A stretch of DNA of 64,000 bases from assembly GCA_964542455.1 (NCBI GenBank), contig CAZIUC010000001.1, forward strand, positions 186,001 through 250,000. The letters are read 5' to 3'. Every line of letters begins with the position of its first letter. The first letter of the stretch is position 1. The DNA is from PFJX01 sp964542455. Its GTDB lineage: Bacteria; Pseudomonadota; Gammaproteobacteria; Burkholderiales; Thiobacillaceae. Positions 1-5,821 of this stretch are shown here, in pieces. The notes beneath the pieces were generated by a model. That model had not been told where the DNA came from and searched no databases. It saw only the letters and a list, made by a program, of their open reading frames with translations. A program made the translations under genes and the position numbers.

Positions 1-180
1 GACCACCTGATGCGCCACAGCCTCTCCGGTTGCGGCCAGGCGGCGCGCCATGCCGCCGATCTGCTGGAGCAGCTCTCGGCGCGGCCCGATGTGGACAGGG
101 AAACGCGCAGCCTCTGTGAGCGCATGAGCGACGCGCTGGAGGCGAGTCAGCCCGGCCGCCTGGGGGGCGCGCATGGGTAA
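1..180 (+). CDS. 3' end of an unidentified gene upstream of ftrC
   Basis: An open frame enters from the left edge and stops at the TAA at 178-180, giving 59 C-terminal residues. The tail is hydrophilic and probably helical, with two Cys, several His and a Gly-rich end. It overlaps the FTR1 start by 8 bases, so it is probably translationally coupled to the iron permease and belongs to the same operon. In FtrABCD-type systems the gene before the permease is a periplasmic P19-like or cupredoxin-like protein, but this tail shows no recognisable cupredoxin motif. I do not assign a function. Confidence 0.5.
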   Translation, partial: DHLMRHSLSGCGQAARHAADLLEQLSARPDVDRETRSLCERMSDALEASQPGRLGGAHG

Positions 181-1015
181 CGCCGCCTTCATCGTCTGGC
201 GCGAGACCATCGAAGCCATGTTGGTCATCGGCATCCTGCACGGCTGGTTGTCCGCCCAGCAGAACTTGGAAGCGGTAGCCCGCCGCCGCGCCTTCAATTG
301 GTTGTGGGGCGGCGTTACGGCCGGCATCGGCCTGGCCGTGCTGCTCGCCATCACCCTGCTCGGCATCCAGACCTGGTCCTCGGACACCGCGCTGGAGTGG
401 TTCCAGGCGCTCATGCCCTTGCTGGCCAGCGCGCTGATCTTTCAGATGGTGGTGTGGATGCGGCGCAATGGCGCCGGGCTGAAACGCGGCCTGGAAGCGG
501 GCCTGGAAAGCGCCGCCGCGCGCGCCAACTGGGTCGGCATGGCCGTGCTGGCCGCACTGGCCGTGGGCCGCGAAGGGGCGGAAACCGTGATCTTCCTTTA
601 TGGCGTCGGCACCGCCGAGGCGCCCACGCAAACCCTGATCGGCGGCGTCCTGGGCTTCTCGCTTGCCGTGGCCTGCTACGGCCTGCTGGCCAGGGGTGGG
701 CGGCTGTTCTCCTGGCGGGTGTTCTTCCGCATCACGGAAATCCTGCTGCTGTTGCTGGGCGGGGCGCTGCTGGTGGATTCCATGGACAAGCTGATCGGCC
801 TGGAAGCCCTGCCAGCCTTGATGGACCCGTTGTGGAACGCCGATTTCCTGCTCGATGATAGCAGCCGCGCCGGCGGCTTCATCGCCGCCTTCACCGGCTG
901 GCGCGCGCACCCGGCCGGCCTCAGCTATCTGGCGCTGGCGCTGTGGTGGGGCCTGGCCTGGCTGACCATGCCGCGCGTGAAAGCGGCGGCGAAACGGGCT
1001 GGGCGGCAGCCATGA
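173..1015 (+). CDS. ftrC: FTR1-family high-affinity iron permease
   Basis: A 280-residue inner-membrane protein that imports iron in the FTR1/OFeT family. Two REXXE iron-binding motifs are visible: RETIE at residues 10-14 in the first membrane helix and REGAE at 133-137 in the fourth. About seven hydrophobic helices fit the family topology. It overlaps the upstream gene by 8 bases, and its stop overlaps the start of the following Fe-S membrane protein (ATGA at 1012-1015), the permease/ferredoxin pairing of FtrC-FtrD systems. In that family a periplasmic ferroxidase-like partner normally oxidises or delivers iron; it would lie left of the window. I see no clear Fur box here because the promoter is outside the window. 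The assignment is secure; EfeU is the alternative name for the same fold, but the ferredoxin neighbour favours FtrC. Confidence 0.92.
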   Translation: MGNAAFIVWRETIEAMLVIGILHGWLSAQQNLEAVARRRAFNWLWGGVTAGIGLAVLLAITLLGIQTWSSDTALEWFQALMPLLASALIFQMVVWMRRNGAGLKRGLEAGLESAAARANWVGMAVLAALAVGREGAETVIFLYGVGTAEAPTQTLIGGVLGFSLAVACYGLLARGGRLFSWRVFFRITEILLLLLGGALLVDSMDKLIGLEALPALMDPLWNADFLLDDSSRAGGFIAAFTGWRAHPAGLSYLALALWWGLAWLTMPRVKAAAKRAGRQP

Positions 1016-2538
1016 AACAAGCGAGCGCCGCCATTCCCCCCTTTCCCAAAGGGGGGCTAGGGTACCGAAGGGTAGGGGCTTCATCAGGGATTTCCGCAGC
1101 GACTGGCCAGGCGAACCCCGTCAATGCTGAAGCAACCCCTACTCTTCGCTACCCCACGATCCCCCTTCTGGAATCGGGGAAGACGCCACCCACCCGCCTG
1201 GCCCGCCTCGGCCTGGCCATGCGCCGCCATCGCGGCGCCATCCTCGCCATCCAGTGGATCGTGGTGCTGTTCTACCTGGTGCTGGTGGCCGTGCCGGCCT
1301 TCCTGCCGCTGCCGCCGGATCAGGCCGGCATGCTCGACAACCTCACCCGGCTCGCGCAGTTCCTGTTCTGGGGCGTGTGGTGGCCCTTCGTCATTCTCTC
1401 GGTGATGGTCATGGGCCGGGCCTGGTGCGGGGTGTTCTGCCCGGAAGGTTCGCTGACCGAATGGGCCTCCGGTTTCGGCCTGGGGCGGCCGGTGCCGCGC
1501 TGGATGAAATGGGCCGGCTGGCCTTTCGTCGCCTTCGTCTTGACCACCGTGTTCGGCCAGATGACCAGCGTCTACGAATATCCCAAGCCGGCGCTGCTGA
1601 TCCTGGGCGGCTCCACCGTCGCGGCGATCGCGGTCGGTCTGGTCTATGGGCGCAACAGCCGGGTGTGGTGCCGGCATCTGTGCCCGGTCTCCGGCGTGTT
1701 CGGCCTGCTCGCCCGCGTCGCGCCACTGCATTTCCGGGTCGATCGCGCCGCCTGGGATGCCGCGCCGGCGCCCGCCAGCCCGGTTCACTGCGCGCCGTTG
1801 ATCGACATCCGCCGCATGGAAAGCGCCTCCCCCTGCCACGCCTGCGGCCAATGCGCCGGCCAGCGCGGCGCGGTGGAACTGGCCTGGCGTTCGCCGCAAG
1901 CCGAGGTGCTGCGGCCCGCGAAGGCGGCCGATACCGGGGAAAACTGGCTCGCTTATCTCCTCATTTTCGGCATGTTGGGCGTCGCCCTCGGCGCCTTCCA
2001 GTGGTCGTCCTCGCCGTGGTTCGTGGCCATGAAACAGGTCGCCGCCGAATGGCTGGTGAACCGGGAAATCTGGTGGGCGCTGGAGTCCCCGGGCCTTTGG
2101 TGGCTGTTTACCAACTACCCCGAGGTGAACGATGCCTTTACCTGGCTGGATGGCGGCGTGCTGCTGGCCTACATCGGCGGCGAAGCCTTGTTGCTGGGCG
2201 GCTGGATCTGGCTCTGCCTGAGGCTGGCCGCCGGGTCGAGCGGCATCGCCTGGACGCGGCTGACCATGACCCTGATCCCCCTGGCCGGCGCCAGCGTGTT
2301 CGTCGGCTTGTCCCTGCTCACCAGCAGCCAACTCGCGGGCGAGGGCATCACCTTGCCCTGGGCGAACAGTCTCCGGCTCACCCTGCTGGCCCTGGCCGCG
2401 CTCTGGGGCGTGTCTCTGGCCTGGCGGCTGGCATCGGGACGTTCGCGCATCGCCGCGCGCATCGCCGCGCCCATCGGCATCGCTTTAGCCGCCATGGCGC
2501 CGCTGCTGGCGTGGTACCAACAGCTTTTTGTCTGGTAG
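1012..2538 (+). CDS. ftrD: Polyferredoxin-like 4Fe-4S membrane protein of the iron-uptake operon (FtrD/NapH-like)
   Basis: A NapH/RdxA-like integral membrane protein with cysteine clusters for Fe-S binding (WCGVFCP near residue 142, WCRHLCP near 222, and CHACGQC near 285) and several membrane helices. In FtrABCD-type systems it is thought to supply or remove electrons during iron transport. The ATG at 1012 overlaps the ftrC stop (ATGA). Read from there the protein is 508 residues, but about residues 9-56 are encoded by a palindromic repeat (1036-1179). Family-like sequence starts near the in-frame ATG at 1219 (MRRHRGAIL), giving a 439-residue protein of more usual length. Either the repeat is translated as a low-complexity extension or translation starts at 1219. 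The last 150 residues form extra helices. Confidence 0.8.
   Translation: MKQASAAIPPFPKGGLGYRRVGASSGISAATGQANPVNAEATPTLRYPTIPLLESGKTPPTRLARLGLAMRRHRGAILAIQWIVVLFYLVLVAVPAFLPLPPDQAGMLDNLTRLAQFLFWGVWWPFVILSVMVMGRAWCGVFCPEGSLTEWASGFGLGRPVPRWMKWAGWPFVAFVLTTVFGQMTSVYEYPKPALLILGGSTVAAIAVGLVYGRNSRVWCRHLCPVSGVFGLLARVAPLHFRVDRAAWDAAPAPASPVHCAPLIDIRRMESASPCHACGQCAGQRGAVELAWRSPQAEVLRPAKAADTGENWLAYLLIFGMLGVALGAFQWSSSPWFVAMKQVAAEWLVNREIWWALESPGLWWLFTNYPEVNDAFTWLDGGVLLAYIGGEALLLGGWIWLCLRLAAGSSGIAWTRLTMTLIPLAGASVFVGLSLLTSSQLAGEGITLPWANSLRLTLLALAALWGVSLAWRLASGRSRIAARIAAPIGIALAAMAPLLAWYQQLFVW
1036..1179. repeat. Palindromic repeat (CCCCTTT family) inside the 5' part of ftrD
   Basis: A C6-TTTCCCAAA-G6 palindrome at 1036-1056 is followed by an imperfect inverted repeat, arms 1060-1086 and 1127-1155 (about 24 of 29 positions pair), and a final CCCCCTTC/GGGG end. 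The left part, read in reverse, matches the repeat region at 5540-5660 (shared CCCTGATGAAGCCCCT and ACCCTTCGGTACC). It is therefore a mobile or amplified intergenic-type element that now lies in frame within ftrD. Confidence 0.75.
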
Positions 2539-2566
2539 ATTGGCCCATCCAACCTATGAACACACG

Positions 2567-3127
2567 ATGCCTCCCTCCCTTCGCTTACTCGGTGTTCTGT
2601 TATTTCTCGGCCTGATCCTGGCGGTCTTCGAGGTTACCGGCCTGCGCGGCCACTTCAGCCTCGAATTCCTGCGCCAGACGATACTGGACCACCGGGTCGG
2701 CGGCCTGGGCGTGTTCATCCTGGTGTTCGCGCTGGGAAACCTGATCCAGATACCCGGCTGGGTGTTTCTTGCCGCCGCGGTGCTCGCGCTGGGGCGTACC
2801 TGGGGCGGGGTCGCCACTTATGTCGCCGCGTGTGTTTCCTGTGTCAGCAGTTTCCTGATCGTCCATTTCATCGGTGGCGACGCGCTGCGGCAACTGGATA
2901 ACCGCTTCGTCGCCCGCATCCTGGCGCGGCTGGATAGCCACCCGGTCAGGAGCATCTTTGTGGCGCGCGTGCTGTTTCAGACCTTGCCGGCCCTCAATTA
3001 CGCCCTGGCCATGTCGGGCATCCGTTTTCGCGCCTACCTGCTCGGCACTTTATTGGGGTTGCCCTTGCCTATAGCCGGGTATTGCCTGTTCTTCGATTAT
3101 CTGGCGCGGGCACTCCACCTGAAGTGA
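2567..3127 (+). CDS. VTT-domain (TVP38/TMEM64, DedA-like) membrane protein
   Basis: A 186-residue polytopic membrane protein of the SNARE-associated/VTT superfamily. After an N-terminal helix there is a re-entrant-type segment with Gly and Pro (GNLIQIPGWVFLAAAV), then an amphipathic stretch FVARVLFQTLPALNYALAMSGI, which matches the family pattern of R-x3-[PQ]-x-P-x2-[LN]-x2-G-x-[ST]. The family transports or scrambles lipids such as undecaprenyl phosphate or phosphatidylethanolamine; which applies here cannot be told. I chose the ATG at 2567 over the TTG at 2528 because residues before it are not family-like. It begins 28 bases after ftrD and is probably co-transcribed, though its role need not be iron related. 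Confidence 0.75.
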   Translation: MPPSLRLLGVLLFLGLILAVFEVTGLRGHFSLEFLRQTILDHRVGGLGVFILVFALGNLIQIPGWVFLAAAVLALGRTWGGVATYVAACVSCVSSFLIVHFIGGDALRQLDNRFVARILARLDSHPVRSIFVARVLFQTLPALNYALAMSGIRFRAYLLGTLLGLPLPIAGYCLFFDYLARALHLK

Positions 3128-3131
3128 AACG

Positions 3132-3207
3132 ACCCCCTGACTCGCTACGCTCGTTTCCCCCCGAGGGGGAGGTCAGTTCCTTCGGAACGGCCGTGCGGAA
3201 CTGACCT
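3132..3207. repeat. Intergenic palindromes ending at the ribosome-binding site of the DUF1223 gene
   Basis: A C5/G5 imperfect hairpin (3132-3169) is followed by a perfect 11-bp inverted repeat, AGGTCAGTTCC at 3170-3180 and GGAACTGACCT at 3197-3207. The ribosome-binding site AGGAGG (3208-3213) begins immediately after the second arm. The hairpin may terminate upstream transcription or affect access to the ribosome-binding site. Confidence 0.65.
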
Positions 3208-3220
3208 AGGAGGCTGACTC

Positions 3221-4006
3221 ATGAGCAAGTGGCTGTCGCCTGGCGGTGCGTTGTTTCTGCTGGCCTTGACTGGCTCGGCGCTGGCGGGCGACGCGGGTTG
3301 CGGCGCCGCCAGTGGATCGACGCGAACCTCGCTGCTGGAGCTGTATACCTCGGAAGGTTGCAGCAGTTGCCCGCCCGCGGACCGCTGGTTATCCGGGCTG
3401 CTCGCTCGGGCACCGACAGAGCGACGACTGGTGCCGCTGGCATTTCACGTCGATTACTGGAATCGGCTGGGCTGGTCGGATCGCTTCTCCAAAGCGGCCT
3501 ATTCCGCGCGTCAGCGCTGGATGGCGGATGTCAATCGGGCGCGCGTCATCCACACCCCGCAGTTCCTGCTCGATGGCCGCGATTGGCGCCCGCAACGTGA
3601 TGCCATGCCCGAAGCGGGGAGTGGTGACCAGGCCGCCGGCGAACTGCGTCTGGCGCTCGGCCCGGTGAGCGGCGAACGGCTGCGCGTCAGCGGCGAAGCC
3701 CGCCTGGACGGGCGGGTGGAGGGCGTTGAGGTATTCCTCGCCCTTTATGAGAACAATCTGACTTCCCGCGTGGCAACCGGAGAAAACGCCGGCCGTCTGC
3801 TCAGGCACGACTTCGTGGTGCGGGAACTCGTTGGCCCGTTCCGCTTTCCCGCCTCCGGGCACTTGCGCCTCCAGCATGACTTTGCCCTGGGCGCGGACTG
3901 GAAACGCGACGATCTGGGCGTGAGTGCCTTCATCCAGAATGCGAACACGGGCGAACTCTATCAGGCGTTGCAACGCCCGGTGTGCGGCGGGAGTGGTGGA
4001 GGGTAG
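3221..4006 (+). CDS. DUF1223 family secreted thioredoxin-fold protein
   Basis: 261 residues with a signal peptide (cleavage likely after ALAG, near residue 23) and the DUF1223 hallmark LLELYTSEGCSSCPPAD (residues 38-54), a CxxC on a thioredoxin-like fold. The conserved FHVDYWNRLGW and TPQFLLDG elements follow. The family is periplasmic, its biochemical function is unproven, and some members sit near heme or copper proteins. The ATG at 3221 has AGGAGG at 3208-3213. It ends 9 bases before the convergent SH3 gene. Family assignment is confident, function unknown. Confidence 0.85.
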   Translation: MSKWLSPGGALFLLALTGSALAGDAGCGAASGSTRTSLLELYTSEGCSSCPPADRWLSGLLARAPTERRLVPLAFHVDYWNRLGWSDRFSKAAYSARQRWMADVNRARVIHTPQFLLDGRDWRPQRDAMPEAGSGDQAAGELRLALGPVSGERLRVSGEARLDGRVEGVEVFLALYENNLTSRVATGENAGRLLRHDFVVRELVGPFRFPASGHLRLQHDFALGADWKRDDLGVSAFIQNANTGELYQALQRPVCGGSGGG

Positions 4007-4015
4007 TGGCGCCGG

Positions 4016-4465
4016 CTACTGTGTCCAGAGCAGCGATTTCGCCACCCAGCCATCATTGAATACTTCGTCCCGCACTTTCACCCAGTCGCCTTTCGATTCG
4101 ATGATTTTGAAGGAATAGTATTTATCCACGGGGCTCAACGGGGATTTCGCGAAATTGGTACCCGGCCCTTTACGCACGTTGGCCTTGCCCACTTTCACCA
4201 CGCCACATTGCATGGCATCCGTCACCAGCCTGCTGTAAATCCAGTGGGTATCGCCGTCCACATCCTCCACCTGGATCCACTTGTCCTGCTGCCCGAGCTT
4301 CTTGAAGGGCATGTACTGGAATACTTCCCAGCTCTTCTCATGTTGAATCCCGGGGCCCTGGCGCAGGTTCGCCTCGGGAACCTTGACGCATAGCGCGGAC
4401 GCCGTGCCAGGTAGCAACAGCGCGGCACACAATAATGCGATGGGGGTGACGGTTTTCTTCGTCAT
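4016..4465 (-). CDS. Secreted protein with two bacterial SH3 domains
   Basis: 149 residues. A signal peptide (about residues 1-24, ending SALC or just before it) is followed by two SH3b-like repeats: residues 26-85 (VKVPEANLRQGPGIQHE and a WIQVEDVDGDTHWIY strand set) and 86-149 (VKVGKANVRKGPGTNF and WVKVRDEVFNDGWV). Such domains bind cell-wall peptides or metal and usually act in the periplasm. A Shine-Dalgarno AGGAG precedes the start. No enzyme domain is attached, so the role is probably envelope binding. It is transcribed convergently with the DUF1223 gene. Confidence 0.8.
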   Translation of the reverse strand: MTKKTVTPIALLCAALLLPGTASALCVKVPEANLRQGPGIQHEKSWEVFQYMPFKKLGQQDKWIQVEDVDGDTHWIYSRLVTDAMQCGVVKVGKANVRKGPGTNFAKSPLSPVDKYYSFKIIESKGDWVKVRDEVFNDGWVAKSLLWTQ

Positions 4466-5030
4466 ACATGGTCTCCTGGGAGGGTTGAAAGCGACGATGG
4501 ACGCGGATCATGGGGGCTTGCGAGCCCCACATCCGCACAGTCCACACAGGTTAAAAAGAGGGGAGGCTTGCGCCGAAGGCCAGACCGTAACATGCAAGCA
4601 AGTATCTTGTGACCCCAATGTCAATGACTTGAACGGGATGGGAGTCGTTCCTTCAAGGGGGAGGGCGGGCCGTTTTCCGTCTGTGGGCTTTACGACCCAA
4701 ACCAGTGCGCGTGGCCAACATCAGCCCTTTTGTGTCGATATGAATTGCTTTAAAAACAATATGATAGCCAGTAGCGTAGGCTGGTGCGGATATTGCTTTG
4801 TGAGGAAACATACCGTTATCTCACTGGCAAACCATGAGCGCCAAACTGGAAATTCAGCAAGTCGACCTCGCCAAGGAAGCCCGCGGATCGGCCGTGGAGC
4901 GAAGCGCGTTGTCTGCGGCCTGAATCTGAAAACGACAAAAAGAGGGGTAAAGATTGGCGGCAGTTTTCCGCTATTCTCGCCACGCCCACAGTAGTCTTAT
5001 CCCAATCATTTTTCCGTAGGAGTAAACATC
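4466..5030. other. 565-base intergenic stretch, no gene recognised
   Basis: This stretch is locally more AT-rich (4735-4800). I see no tRNA, convincing promoter pair or repeat. A 29-codon frame at 4834-4923 lacks a well-spaced ribosome-binding site and is not called. It must contain the divergent promoters of the SH3 gene (minus) and the DUF2934 gene (plus). Confidence 0.5.
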
Positions 5031-5480
5031 GTGTCCGAAGAGAAAGTAGCAGCCCCCAAGCGAGCCACCAAGAAAGACGTAGCCGTCGCGGAAACAGCCA
5101 AGCCCAAGAAAGCGGCCGTCGCCGGCAAAGCGGCCAAGCCAGCTGCTGTGGCCGCCGTGGCGGAAGCAAGCAAGCCCAAGAAGGCCGCGTCCAAGGCAGC
5201 CAGCACCACTCCCGCGAAAACCGCCGCCAAGGCGGTCGTCAAGGCGCCCGCCGCGGCCAAAGCCGCAACCGCCAAATCCGCGCCCGCGGCCAAGAAAAAG
5301 GCGCCCGCCGCCAACAAACTTGTCGACAAGCCTTCCGCGCCCTCAGCCGAGGAACGTCAGCGCTGGATTGCCACGGCGGCCTACCATCGCGCCGAGAAAC
5401 GCGGATTCGCCGCCGGTTACGAAGTACAGGACTGGTTTGACGCGGAAGCGGAAATCGACGCACTGGTCGGCAAAGCCTGA
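5031..5480 (+). CDS. Histone H1-like Ala/Lys-rich protein with C-terminal DUF2934
   Basis: 149 residues in two parts. Residues 1-100 are almost only Ala, Lys, Pro, Val and Thr, with repeated KPKKA and AAK units, like AlgP or histone H1 tails, and should bind DNA or RNA non-specifically. Residues 103-147 (ERQRWIATAAYHRAEKRG, then EVQDWFDAEAEID) match the DUF2934 helical domain. The start is GTG at 5031 with TAGGAG eight bases before it. DUF2934 proteins are frequent in Betaproteobacteria and their role is unknown. The basic tail suggests a nucleoid-associated protein. Confidence 0.75.
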   Translation: MSEEKVAAPKRATKKDVAVAETAKPKKAAVAGKAAKPAAVAAVAEASKPKKAASKAASTTPAKTAAKAVVKAPAAAKAATAKSAPAAKKKAPAANKLVDKPSAPSAEERQRWIATAAYHRAEKRGFAAGYEVQDWFDAEAEIDALVGKA

Positions 5481-5486
5481 CCTGCC

Positions 5487-5725
5487 CCCTTAGATAAAGG
5501 GGGGTTAGCAGTACCCCCGGCCCGGCGAACGTCGCCATATCCCTGATGAAGCCCCTGTAAAGACCCTAAGCGAAGGACTTAGCCGCCAAAAGACGGCGGC
5601 CAAGTCCCTGCTTATACCCTTCGGTACCTCATTCCCCCTTTGGAAAAAGGGGAGGCCACTCCATTGGGCGCTTTCGGTCGCATCACCAGGTAACGAGAAA
5701 AGAGCCTTGGCAAAGGGGGGGGCCA
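5487..5725. repeat. Composite CCCCTTT-family palindromic repeat region
   Basis: Three CCCCTTT/AAAGGGG palindromes occur (about 5487-5504, 5635-5653, 5706-5722). Sequence 5540-5556 and 5616-5653 matches, in reverse orientation, the repeat in ftrD (1036-1090). Between the shared parts lies an extra 59 bases (5557-5615) with its own nested inverted repeat, GGACTT/AAGTCC outside GCCGCC/GGCGGC. The region lies between convergent genes and has no coding signal. Confidence 0.7.
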
Positions 5726-5821
5726 TCTCCGGCTAGCGCTAACAGACCCCAGGGAAATCGGCGCCGATCTTGCTGGACTGGCGACTCCCCCACGGCCGGC
5801 GCGCGGGCGAGGGACGCCGAT

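Noticed and set aside
4834..4923. A 29-codon frame (MSAKLEIQQVDLAKEARGSA...) in the 4.5-5.0 kb gap
   Set aside because: No correctly spaced ribosome-binding site; the nearest GAGG is about 28 bases upstream. It may be a gene remnant.
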